Part shown: one piece after another, positions 27,674-36,490 of the stretch
How positions within the stretch are numbered: position 1 is the first letter of the stretch
How the letters are laid out: every line of letters begins with the position of its first letter
Assembly: GCF_014268445.2 (NCBI RefSeq)
Contig: NZ_CP077089.1
Span: 3,899,501-3,963,500 of the forward strand
DNA: 64,000 bases
Direction: 5' to 3'
Source: Pseudomonas tensinigenes
GTDB taxonomy: Bacteria > Pseudomonadota > Gammaproteobacteria > Pseudomonadales > Pseudomonadaceae
Notes under the pieces: model-generated
The model's database searches: none
Told to the model about the DNA's origin: nothing
The model's input: the letters and a program-made list of their open reading frames with translations, nothing else
Made by a program: the position numbers and the translations under genes

Positions 27674-28898
27674 TTCGCGCACTCCTTGGCATGAACATGA
27701 GGGAAGTCAGGACAATCAGCAGGGTCCCGACCGCACTGACAACAGCGGTAAGCGTGAGGGTCTGGGAGTAGCCGACGATTCCGCCGACCACACCGCTGCC
27801 CAGATAGATGAAGGGGTGCACGCCGCTGGTCACGAAGGTATCGACCGCCACGACCTTGCCCAGATCCTTCTCCGGGGAATGTGTCTGCATGGCAGTTGCC
27901 CAGCCGGTGAGCCAGGAGGCTTCGACGATGCCGACGAACGTCGCCCCCAGAATCGCCATCCACGCCGATGTGCCCAGCCCGAGCAAGGCCATTGCCCCCG
28001 CGAGGAACAATCCGCAAGTGACGGCGAGCCCCACCAGTCGCTCATGCCCCGAGGCCAGCACCGTGATGACCGAACCGATGCAAGCGCCGAACCCCGATGC
28101 CGCCAGGCAATAACCCCACATGTCTTCACTGAAGCGCTGACTGATCGCATAAGGGGCAACGACCAGAAAGATCGGGAAACACAACACGTTCACCACCAGC
28201 GTCGCGGCAAAACCCAACAGCAGCGTGGCGTTGTTGACGACCACGGTGATGCCGTTGAGCGCTTCACGCAGCGAGAACTCTTCTTCCGATTCATGGTGGC
28301 CGACATTCGGCAGCTGCGCGGTGTAAATGGCAGCGCAGAAGAAGGTCAGCCCATCGATCAGGATCCCCCACACTGGGTCCCAAAGAATGATGAACACCCC
28401 TAGCGTCGCCGGAAACAGAATGGCGACCAGGTTATCGATGAAGTTCATCGCCCCGTTGCCCGCCACCAGGGCCTTTTTCGGCAACAGATTGACCAGCAGC
28501 ACCTGTGCACAGGGTTTCGATACACCAATACCGATACCGAAGATCAGATACGCCAGCACCAAAAAGCCCCAGTGCGCCCCTGTCACCAGCAGCGCAACGG
28601 CGGCCAGTTGCGCAAGGCCTCGCGCCGTATCGGTGTAGATGAGTACCTGCCGGGGCGATTTGCGATCCGCCAGCATCCCCCCGGCCAGCGCACCGATAAC
28701 GGTTCCGACACCGACGGCAGCCATGATGAAACCAAATACATCACCACCGAAACCGTCGCGAATCAGTGCGATCGGCAGCGCCGCCAGGCAGATGGCATCG
28801 CCGGCCATCGACAGGCCCTGGCCAATCAGCAACTTGCGAAACGGCAAGACACCCAAGGCTTCGTTGTAAGGTGACAAGCGTTCTTTGATAGAAATCAT
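27657..28898 (-). CDS. Major facilitator superfamily transporter (MFS_3/EntS-like exporter)
   Basis: The 413-residue protein has about twelve hydrophobic helices. The between-helix-2-and-3 motif is GGMLADRKSPRQVLIYTD and the helix-1 segment is RKLLIGQGLSMAGDAICLAALPIAL, typical of the MFS_3 group that includes the enterobactin exporter EntS. In an operon with sugar and aminotransferase enzymes it most likely exports the product; import of a substrate cannot be excluded. ATGA overlap with the GH65 stop. Confidence 0.87.
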   Translation of the reverse strand: MISIKERLSPYNEALGVLPFRKLLIGQGLSMAGDAICLAALPIALIRDGFGGDVFGFIMAAVGVGTVIGALAGGMLADRKSPRQVLIYTDTARGLAQLAAVALLVTGAHWGFLVLAYLIFGIGIGVSKPCAQVLLVNLLPKKALVAGNGAMNFIDNLVAILFPATLGVFIILWDPVWGILIDGLTFFCAAIYTAQLPNVGHHESEEEFSLREALNGITVVVNNATLLLGFAATLVVNVLCFPIFLVVAPYAISQRFSEDMWGYCLAASGFGACIGSVITVLASGHERLVGLAVTCGLFLAGAMALLGLGTSAWMAILGATFVGIVEASWLTGWATAMQTHSPEKDLGKVVAVDTFVTSGVHPFIYLGSGVVGGIVGYSQTLTLTAVVSAVGTLLIVLTSLMFMPRSARNDQVQ

Positions 28899-31159
28899 GG
28901 GTGCCCCTCCTTGAGGCCTATTCGTCCATCCTCGCCGCGCTGGGTCGGCAACTGGCGATCGCCGTGGCGAATCTCCAGCTCGTCGTCACCGAGTACGGAA
29001 ATCCGCAGTCTTTGCCCGCGGAACTGCAGAGTGAAATGGTAAGCCTGCCAGTGTGCGGGCAACTTCGGTCGGAAGGCCAGTTGGCCCGATTCGATATCCA
29101 GCCCCGACAGCCCCTCGACCAATCCTTGCCAGGCGCCGGCATAGGCGGAAAGATGCAGCCCGTTGCTGTAGTCGTCGACCGGCGTGAAGTCGAGGTTATA
29201 GCGGCTGGCCCGGGCAATGAAATCGGCACTGGTGTGCGTCTCGCCCAGATGCGCGGCGACGACGGCATGCGGGCCGTAACTCAACGAGGACTCATGCACC
29301 GTACGCGGTTCATAGTAATTGAACGCGGCGCGCTTCACGGCCGCTGAAAAATCGTCGGGAAACATCGACATCAACAGCACGATGTCAGCCTGCTTGACCA
29401 GTTGCGAATCGAAGTTTTGCAGTTTCTCCGCGCTGTCGCGTTCGACCTCGTCGGCAAACTGCGGCCCACGCTGTTTGACCACACGCAGGCGGGTGTCCGG
29501 CAATGCCGCGTAACCTTCGAACTCCTCAGGAATGGCCACCCCGTCCACCGTGATCCACGGCAGGTAGACGTTATCGGCTATCGCTTGCCAGAGTCGGCGT
29601 TGCGCGCCAGACACCCCGGGAAAGCCCGGGCGGTCCAGCAATGAAAGCACCCGCCGGATACTCCAGCGCAGCAGGTAATTGGTAAAGAAACTGTTGTTCA
29701 CGTGGTAGTGATACTCGTCCGGGCCCATGACCGAATTCACCACATAGGCCTGCTTGCTCTCTGACCACTTGAACACCGATGCCGCGAATCGAGCGCTTTC
29801 AATCAGGATATCGAAGCCCCGAGACGCCATGAACGCGTCATCACCGGTTACCGCCCAGTACTTGTTCACGGCATAGCTGACGTCTGCCGAAATGTGCAGC
29901 ACCTCATCGACACTCCACTCTCGCCTTATGTCCTGTTCAGGATAGGACAACACATAATGCGGGCCATTTTCGCCGCCCTGATCGTTGGACGCCTCCGGGA
30001 ACCGTGCGCCGCAAAAGCCAGTGGAACGCGCGAACTGCAGCGCTTTTTCAATGAAGGTGTAGCGGTAGTCAATCAATGCCCTGGCAACGTCCGGCGCGTT
30101 CCAGATCCAGAACATGCACTTGTGCAGTTCGGTGTCGAAGAACGTCGCACCAGAATGGTAAGTGCTGGTCAGGCCTCGCGCCGGCGATATCGTGCCATTG
30201 ACGCCATGCGCTGCGCCGAGGCCATGTTGCAGTAATTGGAATACTGCGTACTTCATACCCAGATCAGTGCACGTGTGCGGAGCCTGAATGGTGACTTCAT
30301 GCTCACGCCAGAGGCTGTTCCATTGGCTCAAATGACAGCCTTGAATCCTTGCGACATCAAAGTCGCCGGCAAACGTGTCAGGGTGGGTCTGATCGCTATC
30401 GACGCCCACCCGCCAATGCGTCACCAACCGGTGCTGGCTGACCGCTGCAAAGTCGAGGGTCACCGAAGCCACACAACCCTCTTGCCCCTGCCGCCAGGAA
30501 ACGACGGAACTCGCCGTTGAATCCGCCTGTTCGACGCGCACGTCATAACGCAGCCGCTGCTCGGCCGTGTCGACGATCAGGCTGAACGACGCTTGATCGA
30601 CAACGCTTTGCCCGAAATGGTAATGCCGCGCGGTCAGCCAGTCACAAGCCCCGAGGTATTCGTTCGACGCGCTGCCATCCACTCCGTAATCAAGCCTCAA
30701 TCGATGGCCTGCGGTGCCAGTGCCGAGGCGTTTCAAACTGATCTGCGTCGACACCGCCGCCTGATCCGGGGCATCAATGAACTGGGTGACCGTCAGCTCA
30801 TATTGCACACCGGCCAGCTGAAACTGCTCGCAACTGCTGACGGTCGCCTGATCGAGTGCCAACACCACCACGGGTTCGTTGCTTGCCGGCTCAAGCGGCA
30901 ACCCCGTATCAACATCGTAAAGCCGCAGGATGGCCGGCGCGGGCAAGGCAATGATTTCCCGCGAGACGCCGACACCGGCCGCATACACCCCCGCCAACAG
31001 CAACTGCGTGCGCCGGCTGCGTGGCGATGCGTTGGGCATGTGCGCACGCACGCCGAGCAAGGGATTGGCCAGGGTCGCCACGCACGCCGCGAAGGACGAC
31101 GATCTCGCGTCGATCGCGACAATGTCTTCGCGGTGCTCGCCGTAGGAAATGCTCAGCAC
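28895..31159 (-). CDS. Glycoside hydrolase family 65 disaccharide phosphorylase
   Basis: The GTG at 31159 has AGGAGG 5 bases upstream and lies inside the end of the epimerase gene, giving 754 residues, the usual GH65 length. An N-terminal beta-sandwich domain is followed by the (alpha/alpha)6 barrel with the general acid in VMGPDEYHYHVNN (Glu near 484). The phosphate-site KQADIVLLM and HESSLSYGPHAV blocks follow, then a short beta domain. GH65 enzymes reversibly convert maltose, trehalose, kojibiose or similar sugars and phosphate to beta-glucose 1-phosphate. The linkage specificity is not readable. Beside a beta-phosphoglucomutase-like gene it could run in the synthetic direction. Confidence 0.88.
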   Translation of the reverse strand: MLSISYGEHREDIVAIDARSSSFAACVATLANPLLGVRAHMPNASPRSRRTQLLLAGVYAAGVGVSREIIALPAPAILRLYDVDTGLPLEPASNEPVVVLALDQATVSSCEQFQLAGVQYELTVTQFIDAPDQAAVSTQISLKRLGTGTAGHRLRLDYGVDGSASNEYLGACDWLTARHYHFGQSVVDQASFSLIVDTAEQRLRYDVRVEQADSTASSVVSWRQGQEGCVASVTLDFAAVSQHRLVTHWRVGVDSDQTHPDTFAGDFDVARIQGCHLSQWNSLWREHEVTIQAPHTCTDLGMKYAVFQLLQHGLGAAHGVNGTISPARGLTSTYHSGATFFDTELHKCMFWIWNAPDVARALIDYRYTFIEKALQFARSTGFCGARFPEASNDQGGENGPHYVLSYPEQDIRREWSVDEVLHISADVSYAVNKYWAVTGDDAFMASRGFDILIESARFAASVFKWSESKQAYVVNSVMGPDEYHYHVNNSFFTNYLLRWSIRRVLSLLDRPGFPGVSGAQRRLWQAIADNVYLPWITVDGVAIPEEFEGYAALPDTRLRVVKQRGPQFADEVERDSAEKLQNFDSQLVKQADIVLLMSMFPDDFSAAVKRAAFNYYEPRTVHESSLSYGPHAVVAAHLGETHTSADFIARASRYNLDFTPVDDYSNGLHLSAYAGAWQGLVEGLSGLDIESGQLAFRPKLPAHWQAYHFTLQFRGQRLRISVLGDDELEIRHGDRQLPTQRGEDGRIGLKEGHP

Positions 31160-32199
31160 GATGCGCCTCCTGACGCCTGGAACGACCAGTCGTTGTGCAG
31201 CATGTTGCGTACGTTGTGATAACGGATATCCGCTAACACATCGCCGCTGTCCTTGAAGTTCCCCGACTGCCACTGCTCGCAGATTTCGACGATCGCATCG
31301 CGGATCGAAAAGATGAATTCGAAACCCAGCGTCTGTTGCACCCGTCGGGAATCCAGCCGGTAGGATCGAACATCGTCACTGTGGGTCGTGGTGATCGGCA
31401 CATTGGTGCGGAAGTACCGATCGACAATCTCTTTTACCTGACTGGCAATGTCGGTCACCGTGTGGTTCTCGTAGCCGACATTGATTGCCGTCCCGGACAC
31501 CTCGCCTAGGGACTCCCGTTCGACCAGCATCGTATACAGCCGGGTCAGATCGCCGATATGCACGTTAGGGCGATACTGACTGCCGCCGAATACGGTGATT
31601 TCACCGCGCGCCAGCGCACTGGCGGTCAGGATGTTCACGGTCAGATCCAGACGTTGCCGAGGCGACCAGCCGCACACCGTGGCGGCGCGAACCGCGACAG
31701 TCTCGAACGATGAATCGGTCAGTTCGAAGAGTATCTTCTCGCCATCAGCCTTGAACCGGTTGTAGTCGGTGATGGGCACGCAGGGCTGGCGTTCGTCGAC
31801 AAAAGGTTCTGCATTGACGCCGTAGACACTCGCTGAAGACGCGTAGATAAAACGCCGGCAACCCAGACGCTTGGCGCTGCTCATGAGATGCGGCAGGCAA
31901 TCGATGTTTATCGATTGGCCCAGTTCCGGGGCCGAATTGAAACTCGGATCGTTCGCCACTGCAGCAAGATGCACAACGGTGTCGACACCTTGCAGCGACG
32001 TTTCCACGAGCGCCGGATCGCGTATGTCGCCCTTGATGAATTCCAGGCCGGGATGGTTCAGCAAACCTTCGAGCCCGTTGCCGAAATACAGCGCATCCAG
32101 CACCCGGACGCGGTACCCGGCGGCAAGCAGTTTGGGCACCAGACGCGAGCCAATGTAGCCAGCACCGCCGGTAACAAGAACAGTTGATTCCTTTTTCAT
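31153..32199 (-). CDS. NAD-dependent epimerase/dehydratase (extended SDR, nucleotide-sugar type)
   Basis: The 348-residue extended short-chain dehydrogenase has the NAD motif VTGGAGYIGSRLVPKLLAAG at about 9-27. The SSASVYG serine lies near 125, the catalytic YxxxK is YNRFK near 153, and a VNILTASALARGEITVFGG substrate-domain segment follows. It resembles UDP-glucose 4-epimerase and dTDP-glucose 4,6-dehydratase relatives. In the operon it would epimerise or oxidise the activated sugar. Ribosome site GGAAGGAA precedes the ATG, 2 bases beyond the HAD stop. Confidence 0.87.
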   Translation of the reverse strand: MKKESTVLVTGGAGYIGSRLVPKLLAAGYRVRVLDALYFGNGLEGLLNHPGLEFIKGDIRDPALVETSLQGVDTVVHLAAVANDPSFNSAPELGQSINIDCLPHLMSSAKRLGCRRFIYASSASVYGVNAEPFVDERQPCVPITDYNRFKADGEKILFELTDSSFETVAVRAATVCGWSPRQRLDLTVNILTASALARGEITVFGGSQYRPNVHIGDLTRLYTMLVERESLGEVSGTAINVGYENHTVTDIASQVKEIVDRYFRTNVPITTTHSDDVRSYRLDSRRVQQTLGFEFIFSIRDAIVEICEQWQSGNFKDSGDVLADIRYHNVRNMLHNDWSFQASGGASC

Positions 32200-32201
32200 G
32201 G

Positions 32202-32870
32202 TTAATTCCTTCCCTGTGATGAGTGCGCCAGCGTGAATTCATCAAGCGATGACAGTATTGAAGCGCGTGGATGGCTAGCCTTGGGTTCAAGCGGATCACG
32301 GCGAATCTGCCAGGCGCGCACGCCCAGGCCGCACGCCAGGTCAGTCGCATAGGGGCTGTCGTCGATCAGGTGAACATCCTGCGGAGCGTGGTCGCCGATC
32401 AGTTGTTGAACCAGTTTGTCGCGGGTTTGATGTGGTGCTTGCCGGGTAATCGAGACCGGCGCCTGTCCCCATACGTTCGCCCGTTTCAGCGCCGCCTCGA
32501 ACAATTGCGGAGCATTCAGCGACGCCGTATAGAACATCACCGGCTGCGCGGACGCTTCGATGCGCTGCAGCAATCGCAAAGAATCCTCGAACAGCTCGGT
32601 GCCCGGTGAGAGCCGCTGGAATTCCTCCTGTTTGTACGCGGCCAGTTCGTCGGCGCTGAACCTTGCGGACGTTGCACCGCCGGCATGACGGGTGGTCAGC
32701 GCCAGCAGTCGGGAAGCGCCTTCCATGCGTGGCCGCCCGGCGATGTGCTCGATGTATTGCTGCGATGTCAGTTGCTGTCCTGAAAACTCAAGGGCCGCAT
32801 TGCGCCAGGCTTCGAAATGCGGTGTGTCGATCATTGTTCCGTCGAGATCAATCAGTAAAAGGTTCGACAT
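32202..32870 (-). CDS. HAD-superfamily phosphatase/mutase, beta-phosphoglucomutase-like
   Basis: This 222-residue HAD enzyme has the nucleophile and acid DLDGT (Asp8 and Asp10). A helical cap carries HFEAWRNAAL and GRPRMEGASRLL, which resemble the substrate helices of beta-phosphoglucomutase. The threonine motif VMFYTAS and the acidic DDSPYATD end the core. beta-PGM partners GH65 phosphorylases by interconverting beta-glucose 1- and 6-phosphates. Without the full cap signature, a simple sugar-phosphate phosphatase is the alternative. It is 13 bases downstream of the nucleotidyltransferase gene. Confidence 0.78.
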   Translation of the reverse strand: MSNLLLIDLDGTMIDTPHFEAWRNAALEFSGQQLTSQQYIEHIAGRPRMEGASRLLALTTRHAGGATSARFSADELAAYKQEEFQRLSPGTELFEDSLRLLQRIEASAQPVMFYTASLNAPQLFEAALKRANVWGQAPVSITRQAPHQTRDKLVQQLIGDHAPQDVHLIDDSPYATDLACGLGVRAWQIRRDPLEPKASHPRASILSSLDEFTLAHSSQGRN

Positions 32871-32883
32871 GGTTGTTTACCTG

Positions 32884-33366
32884 TCAGCTGTTCTTGGCCA
32901 TGACCAGTTGAGCGATCCTGGAAGTCGAGTCGAATATCTTGTCGTCCGTCAGCACCATCCGCCCTCCCACGCTTTCAACCAGCGCCCGCTCCGCCTGCAG
33001 TCTGGTGTCCGATCCATCGGTGTAATCCGCGCCCTTGAAATACAAATTGGGGCGCAATGTCTTGATCATGAATTCAGCGGTAGCTGTATGGTTGACGATG
33101 ACGTAATCGCAATAACGGATGGAAGCGAGAAACTCCGCGCGCTTTCGATCGGGAAATACCGGCCGGTCCGCGCCTTTGTTCACGTATGGGTCTGCGGTGA
33201 CGGATACGAACAGTCGATCGACCATCGTATTGGCGCGCTGCAGATGATAAATATGCCCAGGGTGAACAATGTCAAAACAACCGTGACAAAGCCCGATCAC
33301 CAAACCTTTTTCGCGGCAATAAACCGCCTCGTCCTGCAATGCAGTAATGTCATTCAAAACGCCCAT
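32884..33366 (-). CDS. Nucleotidyltransferase, RfaE2/HldE-C or glycerol-3-phosphate cytidylyltransferase type
   Basis: The 160-residue protein has the HxGH nucleotidyl-transfer motif in CFDIVHPGHIYHL (35-38) and DRPVFPDRKRAEFLASI, the second family block. The RxxG-type KGADYTDGSDT lies near 115-125. The family activates sugar phosphates (D-glycero-beta-D-manno-heptose 1-phosphate with ATP) or polyol phosphates (glycerol 3-phosphate with CTP). It would supply the activated NDP or CDP sugar or aminoalcohol for the operon. It begins 7 bases after the GNAT stop. The nucleotide used cannot be told from the sequence. Confidence 0.85.
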   Translation of the reverse strand: MGVLNDITALQDEAVYCREKGLVIGLCHGCFDIVHPGHIYHLQRANTMVDRLFVSVTADPYVNKGADRPVFPDRKRAEFLASIRYCDYVIVNHTATAEFMIKTLRPNLYFKGADYTDGSDTRLQAERALVESVGGRMVLTDDKIFDSTSRIAQLVMAKNS

Positions 33367-33373
33367 GATAAAT

Positions 33374-33877
33374 TCAATCCTTTGATTTGAGAGATTTAGC
33401 CATGATGTTCAAGTGTTCAAACTCACCCCAATAATCGGGAAGTTGCCCGACGATCTGAAAGCCATTGCGTAAATGAAAGCGGTAGGCCGCCCGTTCTCTG
33501 TCGATATTGCCGATATCGAGACACAGCCAGGCCTTCTTATGTTCCAGTGCAAACTTTTCAATCTCGTCATATAACAAGGACGCAACGCCATATCGACGAT
33601 ATTCACTGTCAACAATCAACCAGTCTGCCCATAACACATGCTTTGACGGGATAGCGCCCGGAGCGCACCCCATGGTTCCGATGACCACATCGCCAAGTGC
33701 GGCAATAAAACGATCGCCCTCATGGTTTGGGTCAGCGAGTTCCCGGGCAAATTGCTCACCGGCAGATTCAGTCAAGTCCTCGCTGGAACCAATTTGTGCG
33801 ACCAGTGCCAGCACTGCCGGCATATCGGACTTTATGAATCGGCGAATGCAAATATCCCGATCAAGTTCATTTTCCAT
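33374..33877 (-). CDS. GNAT-family N-acetyltransferase of the biosynthetic operon
   Basis: The ATG at 33877 (MENELDRDICIRRF) lies inside the last codons of the class-III aminotransferase gene, an 11-base overlap that implies coupling. The 167-residue protein has the GNAT core: LIVDSEYRRYGVASLLYDE for acetyl-CoA binding near residues 85-105 and the end motif YRFHLRNGFQIVG. In this context it probably acetylates the amine made by one of the two aminotransferases, a self-protection or tailoring step. Confidence 0.85.
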   Translation of the reverse strand: MENELDRDICIRRFIKSDMPAVLALVAQIGSSEDLTESAGEQFARELADPNHEGDRFIAALGDVVIGTMGCAPGAIPSKHVLWADWLIVDSEYRRYGVASLLYDEIEKFALEHKKAWLCLDIGNIDRERAAYRFHLRNGFQIVGQLPDYWGEFEHLNIMAKSLKSKD

Positions 33878-35180
33878 GGAATGGAATCCTCTTGAGTGCC
33901 GAATCCAGTCGCTCACAGGCATCCGCGATCATTTCCGCTGTGTGCGCCGCGCTAAGTGTTACCGGCTCAGGACAGTAACCAAGGGGCATCAGAAAGCCAT
34001 ACAGGTTGTATTCGCAGGACAACAGATAAAACAACTTCTGGGCAAAATCGATCGGATAAAAACCTTCTATCTCCTTCATTGTCCGAGGACGTTCGGAAGT
34101 GCCGATATGGACGCCGATTCGACCGCCATAACCATCGATATGGCAAGGAATCCGGTGTTTATCGAAGACATCCCGAAGTCCCGATTTCAACTGAGACTCC
34201 AGCGCGGCGACGTGCCGATGCACCGCACCGTCCTGCAGGTGATCGATAGCGGCAAGTGCGGCGGACACAGAAAGATAGCGCCCGGTGTTGGTGCCACTGA
34301 TCTGCACCGGACCGCGGGGCGCGATGACATCCATGTACTCGGCTTTACCGGCAATCCCGGCGATGGGCATGCCGCAACCGAACGCCTTGCCGAAGGCGGC
34401 AATGTCAGGAGTGACCGCGAAATCTTTCTGCGCACCGCCGATATTGGCGCGAAACCCGGTCAGCACTTCATCGAAAATCAACAACGCCCCGTGCCGCGTG
34501 GTCAGTGCCCGCAACTCTTGCAGAAAGCCCTCGTCCGGTTTGATGCAGCCGAGGTTCAGGGCGACAGGCTCCAGAATCACGCCCGCGACATCGTCCTTGT
34601 ACTTTTCAAAGGCGTGCTCCACGGCTTGCAGATCGTTCCAAGAAACCGCCACCGTCAAACTTCCGAATTCGTTCGGAATACCCACAGTACCTGACAGACG
34701 CTCCAGTTCTCCGCCGGCCAATACCTCACCCGAGCGTGGCGAAGAATCCACGTTCCAGGTCAGCGAATCATTGAGCCCATGAAAATGGCCTTCAAACTTG
34801 ATGATGATTCGTTTGCCGGTAACGGCACGGGCAATGCGCGTTGCATACATGGTGGCTTCCAGGCCGGAGTTCACCAGTCGCAACTTCTCGGCGCACGGCA
34901 CCACCGCGCAAAACTTCTCGCTCAACAGGCGATGTTCATCGGTTTCGTATTGTTGGAGAAAACCTCGCTCCAAGGCTTTGCTGATCGAATGTTTGATGAC
35001 CGGACTGTCGTGCCCTAACAGGCATGAACCCCAGCCCATAATATAATCGTCGCACCATTCGCCAGAGGATAATTGAATACGCGCACCCGCAGTATTCTGC
35101 ACATTGATCGGCCCAACTACCGACAAGTGATTCCATCCTGACAGTACATTTCCAACACGTGTTTCCCTTAAACAATCCAT
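33867..35180 (-). CDS. Class-III PLP aminotransferase, glutamate-1-semialdehyde aminomutase-like
   Basis: The ATG at 35180 has AAGGAGTG about 10 bases upstream and gives 437 residues; the in-frame ATG at 35201 is an alternative. The fold-type-I blocks are NSGLEATMYATRIARAV, KFEGHFHGLND, LIFDEVLTGFR and the PLP lysine at about 265 in AFGKAFGCGMP. The closest known type is HemL-like enzymes that move or transfer an amino group on small aldehydes. HemL for haem is an unlikely role, since the gene leads an accessory operon. In other bacteria such paralogues serve in surface-sugar or natural-product pathways. Confidence 0.85.
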   Translation of the reverse strand: MDCLRETRVGNVLSGWNHLSVVGPINVQNTAGARIQLSSGEWCDDYIMGWGSCLLGHDSPVIKHSISKALERGFLQQYETDEHRLLSEKFCAVVPCAEKLRLVNSGLEATMYATRIARAVTGKRIIIKFEGHFHGLNDSLTWNVDSSPRSGEVLAGGELERLSGTVGIPNEFGSLTVAVSWNDLQAVEHAFEKYKDDVAGVILEPVALNLGCIKPDEGFLQELRALTTRHGALLIFDEVLTGFRANIGGAQKDFAVTPDIAAFGKAFGCGMPIAGIAGKAEYMDVIAPRGPVQISGTNTGRYLSVSAALAAIDHLQDGAVHRHVAALESQLKSGLRDVFDKHRIPCHIDGYGGRIGVHIGTSERPRTMKEIEGFYPIDFAQKLFYLLSCEYNLYGFLMPLGYCPEPVTLSAAHTAEMIADACERLDSALKRIPFHGK

Positions 35181-35809
35181 GACCACTGACACTCCTTTCA
35201 TACCATTGAGTGTGAATAACAACCCTGCACTCACGCAGGACACAGGCGCTATAAGGCATGCAAAAAAACTCACACGAAAAATCGCGCGACATTCGAAATC
35301 AGACAAATACTTAGTCAAGTAAAGTTGTGAAGAAAGAACCTAGTCTCGCCCCCTCACAGCGTCAATTTAAAAACTAAATCGCAAACACAACAAGCTGATT
35401 CCCATGAAGAAAAACTTTCCTTAAACACAAACAGCCAAACAACCCGCGCAGCTTATTTCAAAAAATTATAAATTAATTAAACAGCAAACTTATCAGCAGG
35501 TTATGCCATCCATTCCTACCAACGCTTCAATATAAAAAATCTGATACGCAAATTCCTCGAGCATCTGAGATGATCAATTAATTGTCCGACTATTCAAGAA
35601 GCAAAGGTCATCACTTAACAATTGGCGCACGGCAGCACATACCCGAAACTGACGCGAACCGCTTTAAAACCCTTGGACATGAAACGATTAAATACGCCGC
35701 AACCTCTTATTCCAGAAATAGAGGCCATGTAAGTTTTTTAATCTTTTATCGCTATTTAGCTCGCATTCTATAATTGCCCCGCCTGCACTCATATAAGAAG
35801 GAAAGCTCC
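35181..35809. promoter_or_regulatory. AT-rich divergent control region of the nine-gene operon
   Basis: About 600 bases between divergent transcription units are clearly richer in A and T than the rest of the window, especially 35330-35580 (for example the run ATAAATTAATTAAACAGC at 35470). No convincing gene is present; a 63-codon frame at 35582-35773 looks random. The low GC, in a GC-rich genome, suggests a silenced or horizontally acquired promoter of the kind bound by H-NS-like MvaT proteins. Individual -10/-35 boxes are not assigned. Confidence 0.55.
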
Positions 35810-36271
35810 ATGCCAAAACGCTTGTTACTGGTTGCACTGTTCGTTGCGGTCGCCGGTTGCGCCAGCCCTCCTCCCGCCTCTGTTCACACCCACAATCCAT
35901 CCAGTTCCACTCTGCAGGGCGACGCCTCGCGTCCGGCGCAGGCGCAGTGGATTCGCACCGAGCTGTATTTCTCGGTGGGTTCGATCGATGGCAAGGACGG
36001 TGCAGTCAGTCCGGCGCGCTGGCGCGAGTTTCTTGATCAGGAGGTGACGTCGCGGTTTCCTGATGGATTCAGTGTGCTTGATGCTTATGGGCAATGGCGG
36101 GATAAGGGCGCCAAGGAGCCTGAGCGGTTGAGTACCAAGGTGATTGTGATTTTGCATGAGAACAGCGCGAAGAATGGGGCCAACATCGAAGCGATTCGAC
36201 TGGCTTACAAGCGTATTACCGGGGACTTGTCGGTGCTGCGGTTGTCGCAGCCGGCAGAGGTCTCCTTCTAG
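35810..36271 (+). CDS. DUF3574 lipoprotein
   Basis: The ATG at 35810 has AAGGAAAG upstream. The 153-residue protein has a lipoprotein signal (LLLVALFVAVAGC, lipobox cysteine near 20). The DUF3574 domain follows, with WIRTELYFSVGSIDG, WREFLDQEVTSRFPDGFSVLD, GQWRDKG and VIVILHENS. It is probably anchored to the outer membrane. Function unknown. A REP-like element directly follows the stop. Confidence 0.85.
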   Translation: MPKRLLLVALFVAVAGCASPPPASVHTHNPSSSTLQGDASRPAQAQWIRTELYFSVGSIDGKDGAVSPARWREFLDQEVTSRFPDGFSVLDAYGQWRDKGAKEPERLSTKVIVILHENSAKNGANIEAIRLAYKRITGDLSVLRLSQPAEVSF

Positions 36272-36280
36272 AATCAGAAG

Positions 36281-36490
36281 CCCCTCACCCTAGCCCTCTC
36301 CCAAAGGGAGAGGGAACTGAGTCGGGGAAATTGAAGAAGTCCGCCGACCTGATACTGGCTCACTGAATCCATAATCGACCTCGACTTGTATTTGCTTCAA
36401 GCCATAATCGATTCGGTCTTTCAGGTCGATGTATCACCCAAGACACCTCGGTCGGCTCCCTCTCCCTCCGGGAGAGGGCTGGGGTGAGGG
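36281..36490. repeat. Long inverted-repeat element (CCCTCACCC family)
   Basis: The arms CCCCTCACCCTAGCCCTCTC (36281-36300) and its near-complement GGGAGAGGGCTGGGGTGAGG (36470-36489) flank about 170 bases. The interior also contains GACCTGA...TTTCAGGTCGA inverted pieces. The same arms and interior recur in the element at 48672. The end of the permease gene lies in it. Confidence 0.85.

Noticed and set aside
35582-35773. 63-codon frame in the AT-rich region
   Set aside because: No ribosome site or family; composition looks like chance in AT-rich DNA.
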